A stretch of 64,000 nucleotides of DNA from Alligator mississippiensis (taxonomy: Eukaryota > Chordata > Crocodylia > Alligatoridae): NCBI RefSeq assembly GCF_030867095.1, contig NC_081830.1:38502781-38566780 (forward strand), written 5' to 3'. Position 1 is the first letter of the stretch; every line of letters begins with the position of its first letter. The notes beneath the pieces were generated by a model that saw only the letters and a list, made by a program, of their open reading frames with translations, did no database searches and was not told the DNA's origin. Made by a program: the position numbers and the translations under genes. Below, piece by piece: positions 52,208 to 63,625 of this stretch.

Positions 52208-52356
52208 CTGGTCTCTGGCCAGCATCCTGCATTTGCCCTTTAAGTAGAGAATAATCTGAGGCACAAGCAGAAACTAGACCCAGAAGGGAGAACTGGAGGT
52301 ACAGGTGACAGCTGGAACATATAAATGGGACTGTTCTCTGTGCAAACACTATAGCA

Positions 52357-52688
52357 CAGTGGTGCTCAGCCTTTAGGTCTCGTGGGCCAGATGAGTGGGT
52401 GGGGGGCAGTTTGCAGTCTGGATCAGATCCCATGCACCAGGATCGGGTGCCTCTGCCCAGCCTTGAATGCCTGGATCAGGCCCCACACAACCCCAGCTTG
52501 ATTCACCTGATCTAGCATTCAGGGCCATGCTATCCAGCTGGCGGGGCTCCCCACAGGTCTGGAAATTTGGCAGTAAGGGAGCAGCAATTAATGCTGCCAA
52601 TGCTCCCCTGCTGCCAAATTTTCAGATCTGGAGAGAGCCCTGAGAGCCAGGTGACATTGTCCCATAGACCGGCAGTTGACCACGCCTG
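52357..52688. mobile_element. hAT MITE copy 2, with 8-bp target duplication
   Basis: Starts CAGTGGTGCTCAGCCTTTAG and ends CAGTTGACCACGCCTG. The flanks are CTATAGCA (52349-52356) and CTGTAGCA (52689-52696), an 8-bp duplication with one mismatch, the hAT signature. The middle (about 52563-52622) is a good palindrome, AAATTTGGCAG...GCAGCAATTAATGCTGCC...CTGCCAAATTT. No coding frame. Confidence 0.85.
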
Positions 52689-52696
52689 CTGTAGCA

Positions 52697-53933
52697 CATT
52701 ACCTTGATGGGGAGGGCACCAGAGTCCTTATTTTTCTGCCAAGCATAAGTTGGGGGAGTGGTAGGATGTGGTTTTGCCCCTTTTTTTTTTAATGCCCTAG
52801 ATTGGTGAATGTCTCATGCACCCAAGATTCATTATTTTACAGATCCAGGAATATAAAGCTTTGACCTAGACTTAGTTTAAAAGTCCCAGGCTGATGCATG
52901 TGTAGTGCTGCTTATGGTGGGTTTCTTTAGACTGTGAACAAGAAAGAGTTACCAAAGTATAATCAGCTTCCAGTTATTACCTGCACTAGCTGGATTTCAG
53001 CTGGTTGCTTAAAAGCAAATGGTTCTGTCCTATTGTCAGCCCCCTTGAAACATTCTGCACCTCTGTATGCTTTGAATCATGGCATAAATATTAGAGAAGC
53101 ACATCAAATGATATAATAGAACACAAAAAGCTAAAGAAGCAATGTATATTTGTTCATTTGAAAGTAGCACATGAAAAAATTGTCCTGTTCTGTAGGTTGC
53201 AAAGCTAATGATATGCAGTCTTGTGGGCTAGAAAAGCCATGTGGCATGCTTGACAATAAGGGCATAGAAACTAGCCTCTCACTTGGAGGCATCATGTTCA
53301 GAACAACTGATCATTCCCCCCTCCCAAGTATAGGAGGGAGGGAGTAGAAAGATCGTTAGAGGTAAAAGTGATGAAACTTGCAGATAATGTTGTGTCCTGC
53401 AAATGCACCGAAGATGCAGCAGAGGGCAGCCTTGTCCTGACTGGGCTCAGGACAGCATCTCTATCCCTATTTAAGCAGGTTGACTTGTTGCAGTGAGTAC
53501 TTGTAGAAGTCCTTATCTCAACCTATATCCCCCTTGCATGATAAATGTAGATAGATGTGTCCGTGAAATATCCAGCTTTCCCACTCCCAGATCACAGGCT
53601 GTAAAGTTTAATGGACTCTTAGCAAGGACAGAGAAACTTGCTGTGCCACAAAGGCATCTCTCCCATTTTTAACATCTTAAACATTTTCAGGGTCAGCCAC
53701 TACATCTGTGTGACCAGCAAAGGAGCTCAGGGATCACAGCTGGGTATTGCTTAACCCCCCATGCTTGCTAGGAGAAACTGTTTCATTCTGTAACAAGGGA
53801 GTATGTGAGACACAGGGGGCCTGTCACAGGATTTTTCCATTGGTACAATAATGCAGTTGCAGTCTCCATGCCCAAGCACCCTTTCCTACTAGCTCACTGA
53901 AGATGAGGATGCTGACCATTGCTGAGGCAGGAT
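52697..53933. other. Intergenic, nothing recognised
   Basis: About 1.2 kb, AT-richer than average. No supported gene, RNA gene or repeat. Confidence 0.4.
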
Positions 53934-54017
53934 TGGTGAGGTGAGGAAAGACCTTTTATTAAATCAACTTTTTGTGAGATAAGTTGGTTAGAAAATCCTC
54001 TTCCTTGAGTCTGGGAA
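53934..54017. repeat. Short interspersed-repeat fragment
   Basis: GAAAGACCTTTTATTAAATC and AGTTGGTTAGAAAATCCTCT with GAGTCTGGGA resemble a widespread reptile repeat ('ccttttattggaccaact ... tcaggtctggga'). Family name unknown to me. Confidence 0.35.
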
Positions 54018-56324
54018 AGAAGCAGGGGCAGCTGATGCTGAACAGCAGTTAGAATTACTGGTTTATTTGACAATCACCTTCTTATAACCTCATTACATTA
54101 ATGAAAGTGATCACTTAAAACAGGAAATTGGTGGTAAACCTGGGGAGCAAAGAAATTGGCAGCAGTGGTATAGACCACATAAAGAACAATTGCTGTGGTT
54201 AAACCTTGAGTGAATAATAATTAAAAAATTACAAATGGAAGAGGGGATTCATCATCTATGGAGCAAGAAGGGGCTTTTTGCTTTGGTACCAGCAGGGAAA
54301 GGAGCCAAGAATCCAGGCCCTGTGCTGGGAATGCTGCCATCACTCCTTATCTCCTGGAGCCCTGTAATCTGGCATCCTACATACAAATGTTAGTGGCCAA
54401 AGTTTCACAGTGACTTCAGGTACCAAAACTGGGACACTTCAGGGGACTGTTAACTGCACTATATCGGTTGATTGATGATGAATGGTGTGCAGAGGGTTGG
54501 ACATATGGCTATAGGGATGGCTGAGTCACTAAAAAACTCAGCCTGAGAGCTGGTCTTTAAGAGTAGTTGAGGACAGTTAGGCCTTGTCTGTGTGGCCTTG
54601 GCAATCTTGAGATCACTGCTGAGAGAATAAGCCCTGCCTGTTTGCTTCTGCTGTCATACACCAGACACCAGCAATTGAGCAGCTTGCAAGGAAGACTTCC
54701 TAAGCATGGTACTGGGATGTGGGGTTGGGGCTACTCCAAAGCTATCTATCTACACAGTCTAATCACCAGTTTCTGGTGTGCCTGAGCGGGAGTGAGCGGG
54801 CAGGGTTTATTAGCCATGAAGATGGGAGGGTGCCCCTATGGATGTGCTGAACCTTATTTTGAGGTCCTGACCTGGGTTTTGGACCAGGTGTTAGTCCAAA
54901 CCTCTTGTATCCTGTAACACTGGCTGGTGTTTTGAAGCTGGGCTTGTTTGCCCTTCTGGAGTACTAGGTGAGGATCAAGTTTTCATTGTAACCTGGGCTC
55001 TGACCTAGTTCATTGGTAGTAAGGATGCATTAGATGCCTGGGTTATGCTGTCTAGGTTGTGGTAGACCTTAATTCTTTCCACAATTCCTTGTATTCACCT
55101 TTGGGGCCTGAGAGGCCCCAGAAGCCTCCCAACTGGGGCTTTAACCTTTAATTCTGGAGAGCCTGTTCATTTCCGGCACAGCTCAGAGAAATAGTACAAG
55201 GCATTGGTGTCAGGCACAGCCCACCCCAGCATGTACAGCTGGCCAGAAGGATACACTAGTATCCAAGCTACTTGTCCAAATACAGCAAGGAAGATAGCAC
55301 TGGTAGATGTATCAGAAATCAACACTCCCTGCAAGAGCATCTTTGTGAGATTTCTGAGCATGGTGAACAGGCAGGCAGAACAAAGGATCGGGGGGATGGC
55401 TGTCCAGGGGGATGTTTAGAGGGAACTGAACAAAAAAGAAACCAAGCACTTCCTACAAGGAAAAAGGATGCCAGCACCAAGACAAACTCCCTCTCTACCC
55501 GCTTTTAAAAGGAGGATTTTGACCAGGTTCTCATTTCCACCATCAGTGCTGAAGCCATTATCATGCATGACAGGCTCCCAGCCTAGTAGACTTGGAGCAG
55601 GGAAGCCAGGGATGTCACTGGAGAACCACAGGGGCAGGAGCAGGCTTCAGGGAGGACCCTGCAGCTAGATGTACAAGAGAACATCAGGGAGCCAGGTTCC
55701 AAGATTTGGGTCCTGCAGCAGAGCAGAGTCGTCTCTGGGGGAGTAGGAGCCACATCCTGATAAAAGCTGTATTCTTTCTGGTGAGGATGGCAGGGTTTAC
55801 CAGGCTATGGCCAATGCAGTTATTGTTATGGAAAATATGATGTGCTATGGAGTCCCCCGACTTCAGTTAAGTATGGAAGCTATGCTGCTTTCTCACCTCA
55901 CTTCCTCTACCCCACACACAGGATGCAAGATGGACCCCAAGGGGCAATCTTTAATCTGTAACTTGTTACTTAGTCAAACTAGATCACAAGTGTTCAAAGC
56001 TGGAATTACAGAGCTGGTGAGTGCATATATGTCATTGCCAGTTACCAGCTAAGAGCTGTCTTAGTGTTATGTTGGTACCAGCACTGTACCAGTGGGGATG
56101 CGCTGGGCAGCATACTTAAGGGGTCTTGCTATGACTTGTGATTTCAAGTCCTGCTCTAGACTAGTGCCAAACACTGCCCCCAGTTGACCTAGTTGCAAAA
56201 GAGTACCTGGTCATTTGGACCAGGGAATCAAAAGCAAGGGATGTGATTCTGGTCACATTGTCCCATGTGTGCCTTTGGCTACAGAAACTAGTTTGCCTTA
56301 AACACACCAGTCTTAAATTGTGAC
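54018..56324. other. Intergenic, one hydrophobic minus-strand frame
   Basis: About 2.3 kb without a recognised repeat. The only item of note is a minus-strand frame at about 55167-55412 with a long hydrophobic segment (see the findings). No other gene signal. Confidence 0.4.
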
Positions 56325-56545
56325 AAGGAAGATTTAGGTTGAGTATCAGGAAAAATCTGTAACTCAGAGCACTGGAACAAATTACGTAGAGGGGCTGTGG
56401 ACTTTCTACCACTGGAAGTGTTTAAGTGAGGTTAAATTAATACTTGGTTGGGATGGTTTAGATGAGGATGATGCTGCCTTGAGCTGAGGGATAGATAATA
56501 TGGCCTCCTAAGGCCCACTCCAGCCCTTTTATGTTTATGATTCTG
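56325..56545 (+). mobile_element. CR1 LINE 3'-end fragment
   Basis: GGAAGATTTAGGTTGAGTAT, CTGGAACAAATTACGTAGAG, CACTGGAAGTGTTTAAGTGA, CTAAGGCCCACTCCAGCCC and ATGTTTATGATTCTG follow the CR1 3' end in order, including the terminal octamer-like tail. Diverged, 5'-truncated. Confidence 0.8.
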
Positions 56546-57336
56546 AGGACAATGTGGTGCTGGCATCCCTAGAGCATGACTGAAGGAGCAGGCCTGACCA
56601 CAGGAGCAGAAGCAGTTTGAGCAGCTGTTACTGCTGGCCAGGTGGCTGCAGACCAAAGAGCTGGCTCCAAATCTGGCACCAGCACCTGTTGACTCTGTGC
56701 TACAGCTGCTTCAAAACTAAGGGTTTGCCTGGGTTATGAGTCAGTCTGTGGCCTGCTAGCACAGACATGTGCACACCCAGCTGTTCTCTGGTCACCTGGC
56801 TTCTATGCCTCCATGTCACACAGGGAAAAGAAATGCTGGAGATGAACCACTCTATTCCAAGTAGTGAGGTGTTGCTGGGAGGTAGGGGTCACTTTGCAAA
56901 GCACACAGCCCTTTTTTGTGTTCTGGCCTCCTGTGCTGATTATTTGCTACTTGGCTGCCCCGATGGCCTTAATGCAGTCTTTAGCTACCGAAGTACAAAA
57001 AGTAACAGGGGTGGGCATATGCTGCACGGTGGGAGTGCTTGGAGACAGGAGCTACCAGTCAAAGGCTTCTATTGAAGGATCAAACTATTCTCACACAAGA
57101 GCAATAGCAAACAAAAGGATGGGCTACTGTCACACTGCATGGCATCTCCCTGCCCCGACATGGCACTGGGTAGAGCCAGGACATGGGCACACTGGGCACA
57201 CGGCATCTCCACTTTTCTTTGTTTAGTTCCAGCTCCACTGATCTTCTGTGCACTTTCTGGTTATCTCCACTTGGGCCCGCACCCCAATAGGCTGAGCCTG
57301 CTCCGACCAAAAACAGTCCATCTTCATGCTGTATAC
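56546..57336. other. Intergenic, nothing recognised
   Basis: About 0.8 kb of unique-looking sequence. Confidence 0.4.
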
Positions 57337-57690
57337 CAAAGGTGCTCAATGCCTGATCTGACCCACAGAGCCATGCCATCCAGCCCACAGGAGTCCCCAT
57401 GGGTATAAACATTTGGCAGCGGAGAAGCAACAACAGCAATTGCCGCTCCCCTACTACCAAATTTCCAGATCCATGGAGAGCCCTGCAGGCTGGACAGCAT
57501 GCTAGACTGGCATGTGGAAGTGGCCTGGCCACATGGAGCCAGCTGGAGGCAGTGCGGGGCCCTGATCTGTTGGTCTGTGCCCCAGGGAGGCAGTGTGGGG
57601 CCCAATCCTGGCACGTGGGGCTGATCTGGCCTGTGGACCAGCCCCGTGTCACTCCTCTGCCCTGTGGCAACAACAGGTTGAGTGCCACTG
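57337..57690. mobile_element. hAT MITE copy 3, upstream of EFHD1
   Basis: Starts CAAAGGTGCTCAATGCC and ends CAGGTTGAGTGCCACTG, inverted. It has the same palindromic middle (ATTTGGCAG...AGCAATTGCCGCT...CTACCAAATTT, about 57409-57472). It lies about 0.7 kb before the EFHD1 start codon. The left flank is CTGTATAC; the right flank has no clean copy. Confidence 0.75.
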
Positions 57691-58413
57691 CCCTGTGCCA
57701 GTCACACAGGTGGCACCAGGCACAACGGCTCCCAAATGGTCCTGAAAGCTGTGCTGGCCTGCCTTCCCTCGGACAAAGGCTCTTTCTGCCACGGGCTGGC
57801 AGATGTCACAGTAGATATCGTTTCCCCCTTCTTGAAGGGAGCGAGGCTCTCACTTCTCCTCATGGCCCCTGCACCTTGTCCAACCTGCCCCCGCGGCTGA
57901 CCAGCCAGGTGGATGTGTTCCCGGGCTGTGACACAGAAGTCACAGGCACTATTAACAGTCCCAGCACTTTGGGGGAGATATGTCCTATTGTGGCCAGCGG
58001 CTTGGGGCATGCCGCCGCCGCCACAGCTGGGGCCGTCGCCCGGGCAGCGCCGACAGCCGAGTCGCGGCCCTGAAGTGCGCTGCCGCCGGGCCCGGGCGGG
58101 GCGGGGCAGGGCAAGCGCCTCCGGCGGCCGCAGGGAGCCTGCGGCTGCTCGTTCCGCCCGGGGCCTGTCCCGCTGCTCCAGCCCCCCCCGGCCGGGGCCC
58201 CGGCGCTGCCAGGCGGCAGGAGGGCGGGAGGCACCGCTGCCCCGCCCCGCCCCGCCCCCGCCCCGCTCGGGCGGCCCGTGCCCGGGGGCAGCGCTCGGCC
58301 TCGGCGGGGCGGGGGCGGTGCTCGCTTCACTCCGGCCCGGCTGAAAGTTGAGGGCGGGGCGGCCGGAGCGGGCGGCTCCCACCTGACACTGGCTCCCGCC
58401 CGCCCGCCCGGCC

Positions 58414-58727
58414 ATGGCCTCCGACGAGCTCGCCCAGAAGCTGCAGCGTCGGCTGCTGCTGGAGGAGGCCGGCGCCGAGCTGGAGGCGGGGGACGGCGGC
58501 GGCCCGGGGCCGGAGGAGGAGGAGGAGGAGGAGGAGGAGGAGGCGGCGGCGGCGCGCAGCGCGCTGGTGGGCAGCGCGGGCGCGGAGCTGAGCGCCAAGC
58601 TGAGCCGGCGGCAGGACATCAACGAGGGCGCGGCCAGCCCCCGCGCCGCCGCCGTCTTCAACCCCTACACCGAGTTCAAGGAGTTCTCGCGGCGCCAGAT
58701 CAAGGACATGGAGCGGATGTTCAAGCT
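58414..58727 (+). CDS. EFHD1: EFHD1 (swiprosin-2) exon 1, partial gene
   Basis: EFHD1 is an EF-hand calcium-binding protein linked to mitochondria. The start ATG at 58414 is in good context (GCCATGG). Exon 1 has 104 codons plus two bases. It starts MASDELAQKLQRRLLLEE, then a low-complexity acidic stretch with ten glutamates, then LSAKLSRRQDINEGAASPR, VFNPYTEFKEFSRRQIKDME and RMFKL. The donor is CT|GTGAGC at 58728, the expected place before YDAGRDG of EF-hand 1. DINEGAA-PR and MFKL fit EFHD1; EFHD2 has DLNQG and MFKQ. The EF-hands and coiled coil lie on later exons, which I did not find before base 64000, so intron 1 is longer than 5.2 kb. Confidence 0.9.
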
Positions 58728-58740
58728 GTGAGCGAGCGGC

Positions 58741-58790
58741 GCCCCCTGCCCTGCCCTGCCCTGCCCTGTCCTGTCCTGTCCTGTCCTGCT
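58741..58790 (+). repeat. CCTGC/CCTGT pentanucleotide repeat by the EFHD1 donor
   Basis: About nine tandem 5-bp units, first CCTGC then CCTGT, starting about 14 bp past the splice donor. Confidence 0.9.
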
Positions 58791-58977
58791 CGGCCCGGCC
58801 TGGCCCCGCGGGGAAACTTGAGCAACTTGTCGGCTCGCGAGAGCCCCCGCGCTGCCCCGGGCCCGCGGCACGGCGCGGTGCTGAGGAGCCCCGGCCCCGG
58901 CGCGTGCGGGCGGCCCGGGCACAGGACAGGGAGCCCGGGGAGTCCCGCTGTGCGGCCGCGTGCGCCTGTGCCCGGGT

Positions 58978-59103
58978 GCACCACGTGTGTGTGTAGGCAC
59001 GTACTCGCACGTGTGTAGATATGTGTGCGCCCCGTGTGTGGATTGATGTACGCACGTGCGTACCTACACACGCGGATGTATTCGTGCATTTGTGTGCGTG
59101 TTT
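58978..59103. repeat. Degenerate (TG/CA)n-rich, Z-DNA-prone tract
   Basis: Alternating purine-pyrimidine text with repeated ACGTGTGTG, GCACGT and GTACGCACGTGCGTAC. It lies at the downstream edge of the EFHD1 CpG island. Confidence 0.7.
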
Positions 59104-62079
59104 TGCCTAATCTATGAAGGTGCACATGGCCCCTGCCCTCTGACTGACTGCAGAGTAACACAGCGCCCTCCCCCGCCCCCTTCCTTAAACAAACTCAGAG
59201 GGTCTCCAGAGTTTTCCCCCATCCTCAGGCCCCACTTGCCTCAGACAACTTCCCCTTCTCCTTTGACTTCTGCCACCAGCCCATCTACATCCACTGTTTC
59301 GGTTCCCCTTTTTTAAACTCCATCTTCAGCTTCCATCTTGGTACTTCCTCTTTTTTTCCTTCAATCTCAGATCTGCCTTTGGGCAAGCAGGAAATGAGCC
59401 AGTCAGCTGTGGCAAAGTGGAGGGGTAGATCAGGAAGGATTTGCAGCTTGCAAACATTTTATTAGTCCAAGATGGACATCTGCTCACTGCCTTTCACTCC
59501 TTGCACCTCTTTTCAAGTTGCTTATTGTCTCCAATTGTAAATGCTTCAGGACGGAGGCAGTCTCTTGTCCGATGCTTATGCTGGTATGTAGCCTATGCAG
59601 CAGGGCCTGATTTTTGAGCAGGGCCTTGGTTTGCTCTGTGTTGGTGTCACAATGTCAGCGGTGCTGTAACAAAGGGGCCAGACCCAGAGCAGGAGCTTGT
59701 CGGGTCTCCAGGGTACTGAAAGAGATGGGTGGCCCATGTTCTTCTGGAGTGCATTCATCTGGTCTTTCAGGTGCTAATTCAACTTTCTCTGCCCTTTTGT
59801 CTTAAGCTAAAGACAAAATTTATTTTTGTCATTATTATTTTGAACAAGACCCTTTGCCAATTAGACCTAATCAGCTGGGGAAAGGAAAGAGAGCAAGTCC
59901 AGAGGGAAAGAATGGAAGGTAATGAGTGTCTTCCAGATCAAATAACATATAGAAAAACAAAACAAAAGACAGGATGGGGGTTTTTATCAAAGCAGCCTAG
60001 TAGATGTTATGGAAGTCTGAGCAGCTTTCCATATTCCTCCCTCTAATTAACATGGTTCCAAATGCAGTGACCATTGATATCCCTCTTAACTATGGTAGGA
60101 GAGAGTATGAGGTACCAGTTGATTTTATTTTCCCCCTTTTTTCCCTTTTAAATTGCACTGGTGCCCTCCTTTCCACCTCTAGATTTTCTTGTATATTTGT
60201 AGGGGCTTCAACCTAATGCCCAGGAAAGTTGTGTGTTGTATTCACTGTACAAGTTAGCATGCTGCTTCTGGTAGTATGCAGGCATGCATGCCTCCTGCAT
60301 TCTAGCTATGACCAAGAGGACTTCCTGCTGCAGTCAGAAAAACCAAAGTAAGGAGTGACTCACTTTTTTTAAGTACTAATGAAACTAATAATAGGAAGGG
60401 TGTAAGAACAGAAATAGACTCAGTTCCTGCTTTGACTTGGGAAAAGAGCCATCCCAGTAGGTCCTAGTAATGTGAAAAATGGTTCAGCTGTCCTATGAAG
60501 CCTCTCTAGTAAAGCAGTTAGGATTTACAGGATAGTAACAAAAATAAAATGCATCTCTTGAATGAGTGCTACAGTGTGGCCAGGCTTATTGGTTGCTCTG
60601 AGTCTCTGCTTTTTTTTGCTTTTTTTTTTTTTTTTAAACTAGCTGTTGGAGTTGCAATGACAACTGTCAAAACATGACCCAAATATAACTGATGTCATTG
60701 TCTGCCAGAACTGGAAAAGTGCCTGACACAATAACCCTGAGGTGTAAAATTCTCCATTCATTTCAGCTTGTGCTCACTCCTATGCCAGCAATGGCAATAA
60801 TGTCAGCTTACCTATCTCAGTGCTTATCGAAGTGTGTAAGTGAGACAGCAAAGCATGCTCCTGCAGAAAATCCATGCATCCTTTTTGGGGCTTCCTTCAG
60901 GTAGGCCTTTAACAAGGCAGCTGGCTGCTGCTTTCAGGAGAGGGTTAATCTTTCAAAACCTTAATAATGAGTTCTTATCCTATTACTAGCTTGTAACATC
61001 AACTGTTTGTTTGTTTTTTTCCTATGTCCCTCAATGAGTTAACTGTCTTATCTCCAGTGACCTTTTCAACCTACCTTTTGCCACTCAGCAGTGCCTCTGC
61101 CCCTGTTCTTTGCCTTTGTATTTAAATTCCTCTCTATTTTTCAACCTTTTCTGCAAGTCTGTTCATAGCAGCTAACAAAGTTGACTGTCAGCTGTGAAAG
61201 CTCATGCCTCCATGAACCACTCAATCTCTAAGGTGCCATCCTGCCCAACTTTTTGCTTCTCAAAACCTTGGAAATCTTGCTTTAAAGAGCTGTAAGACCA
61301 ATGCTGGGGGGATGAACTATGCTAGGAAACTGCTAAGCAAACTCCTAAGACTAAAAATGGAAGGGAAGCAATGCAGAAGGCACCCTAAATTACTCCCGTT
61401 CTCACCATACGCCAGGGGGAGAACCCTGAGAGCAGTGGAGGGAATGTAATAACATAGACAAAATGGTGAGTTGGCTTCATTTCATGTTTGTTTTCTGGGT
61501 GCTACCACCTGGGCAAACTACCTGGGGCACTTGTAGGGAACAGACATGCAGAGTGGAAGTCAGAAGCCTGAGAAGTTGGGAAAGCAGCCACAAACCACCT
61601 GCCCAGAAGTCTGAAGAGCACTGCCAGCAGCAAGAGTCAAACTCAAAGCCAAGTTGATGAAGGGAGAGGTGAATCTGAACCACAGAGTTGAGGGATGTTG
61701 GAGAATGTATGAGAGGGGGATTATTTTTGTTCACTTTTGTAGATGCTTCTAAAAATGGGGCATTCAGCTTTAAAAATGTGCAGGAGGGAAGACCTGGAGA
61801 GAGAGAGAGCTTCTGTCCCATGATCTGAAAATGCAAACTAATAGAGATGACCTGTCCTCATTATTTCTTGTTATAAAGTGTTGCTCTGTTGCTTGGGCTG
61901 AGTTCCTTACACAGTTGAAAATAAAGCTTTAAGGCATCACGGTGGACAGTTCTCCAAACAAAGTCACAGGGCTGGCTGGGATCCACTGGCTCACAGCCTG
62001 TTCTTTTGCTGAAAGTTAACACTTGCCTACATTAAAAGCATAAGTGATTTTTTTTTTTTTATAATAGCCCGGTGCTAGG
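59104..62079 (+). other. EFHD1 intron 1, nothing clear recognised
   Basis: About 3 kb with poly-T at 60608-60635 and A/T-rich patches. No EF-hand exon (DAGRDGFID or DEDFDGK signature) is visible in any frame. Open frames are short and without support. Confidence 0.5.
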
Positions 62080-62180
62080 GAGAGAGGAAGTAGAAAGGCT
62101 AAGTGACTTGAAAAGGGCATGTGTGGAACTGGTATCAGACCCAGAATTGTAACTGGATCCCAAGCTTAATTGGCTACTTT
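62080..62180 (-). repeat. MIR-like SINE fragment, antisense
   Basis: AGGCTAAGTGACTTGAAAAG, then GTGTGGAACTGGTATCAGAC resembles the reverse complement of the tRNA-derived/core part of MIR ('taagtgacttgcccaagg...gggattcgaacc'). Short and worn. Confidence 0.4.
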
Positions 62181-62589
62181 GGTTTGCCTCTTTGGTGTTA
62201 AGCTGTCCTTCCTCGTGTTGGACATAGTTACTCAGCAGAGAAGCTGGATTTGCTACAGGAGGCAACTCTATCACTTTCTGAGAGGCAGGATGGTACCAAG
62301 AGAAAAAGCAAGGGCTGGAGGGTATGTCCCCAAGAATCCCAAGGGCTGAAAACATGGGTGCTTGTATTACCTTGATCTTCAGGACAAATCCAGATGACTG
62401 GTAGCTCGGCCTGAGTGTATTGCTGGAGTCCTGGTCTCTACAAGGTAGTATTCAAAGAGCTGGGATGCGCATGTCAGGGGAAGGGGAGAGCTGAGGCTTC
62501 TCCTTCAGAGATGTTGGCTGTGTCTGTCCTTGGAAATTTCTCCAGATTGCTGTATCAGGGTTGGTATTTGGTATAAGCCCCTGTTGAAA

Positions 62590-63360
62590 TGCTTTTAGGG
62601 GTGGGCAATTATTTGGGCTGGGGGGCCACGTGGGGAGTTTTGACGAACTGTTGTAGGCTGGGTCAGTACCCCCCCACCCCCGCATTGGGCCAGGTCAGCA
62701 CACCCTGCAGCCCACAGCAGCTCACCAAAACTCCCTAAGTGGCTCTACCCCAAGCCCTGCACTGTTGCCCCCTGGTGATCCCACCCCCAAGGTCTCCATG
62801 GAGAGTGTCCCAGGTCCCCTATGGGATGGGTGCACTTCGTTGGGTGGATGTGATGGGGCTGCGAGCTGGTGGCACCGTGGCTGGGCTGGCAGGGCCAGGG
62901 CCCAGGGCAGAGCCACAATCTGCTCCCAGCATGCCTGCAGAACCAGTGCTTGTCGCAGGGACATGGGCAGCAGATCGTGGCTTTATTCCAGGTCCCAGCC
63001 CTGCCCTATCACTGCCCCATGATCCCAGCCCTGTTCCCACCTGCCTGCCCCTCTCCCAGACGCTGGTTCTCACTTGCCCACAGCCTGAGGACAACCTGCC
63101 TCCGTGGGTCTTGGGCCAGTCTCTCTGTAGACCCTGCCTACCCACATACTCTGTCTCGCACCCCCAGTGGTGGAAGCAGGTCAGATGGACCAGGGTGCCT
63201 GGGTAGTAGGGCCAGGTCTGGTGTTGGTGATGCCAGTAGCAGCAGCTTGAAGGAGCCATTGCCACTGGGGCTGCCAGGAAGCAAAGTCCGGCCCCCGCAC
63301 CACCCCAGCCCTGCTGTGCGCCCAAGGGCAGCAGGACTGACCGCGCACACCGTGGCCTAG
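62590..63360. mobile_element. Possible hAT-type repeat, left end only
   Basis: AGGGGTGGGCAATTATTTGG followed by GCTGGGGGGCCAC resembles the common hAT start 'caggggtgggcaa...ggcc'. I did not find the matching inverted right end; the right boundary is a guess from the end of the GC-rich tract. Proline- and leucine-rich frames within are compositional. Confidence 0.3.
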
Positions 63361-63402
63361 GCTGCCTCTCGTGTTTGGGTCAGACAGGGGGACGCAGCCC
63401 AT

Positions 63403-63407
63403 ATAAA

Positions 63408-63441
<34 letters not shown>

Positions 63442-63545
63442 ACATATGTGTGGATGTACGCACACATGCATACACAAGTATGTCCATATGCATGTATGTG
63501 TATATATGTATAAAAATAATACATGTGTGTATGGATATGTGTATG
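63403..63545. repeat. (TG)n microsatellite with degenerate TG/TA flank
   Basis: A (TG)n run at about 63415-63441, then alternating TACATATGTG, GCATGTATGTGTATATATG text. Next to it (63590-63625) is a scrap CAGACTAATGCAGCTAACTG like the one at 4998. Confidence 0.85.
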
Positions 63546-63625
63546 TGATCTACTCTGGTTAGTCTACATGGTGTATATTTACACCGCCTTCTACTTGACT
63601 TCAGACTAATGCAGCTAACTGCATC

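Larger units (their letters stand above)
58000..58970. promoter_or_regulatory. CpG island at the EFHD1 promoter and exon 1
   Basis: Extremely GC- and CpG-rich sequence spanning the upstream region, exon 1 and the first part of intron 1, with GC-box-like CCCCGCCCC runs at 58240-58265. No TATA box is evident before the start codon. Confidence 0.85.

Noticed and set aside
38304-58413. PASK or another protein-coding gene between MTERF4 and EFHD1
   Set aside because: No PAS or kinase motif and no exon chain was found. The only long meaningful frames are CR1 ORF2.
57702-58661. Minus-strand frame of 319 codons antisense to EFHD1
   Set aside because: It is the GC-rich shadow of the EFHD1 CpG island and exon 1, with serine and alanine runs mirroring the glutamate repeat.
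62739-63360. Open frames of 155-168 codons on both strands
   Set aside because: GC-rich repeat-like sequence with no domain. No splice structure links them to EFHD1.
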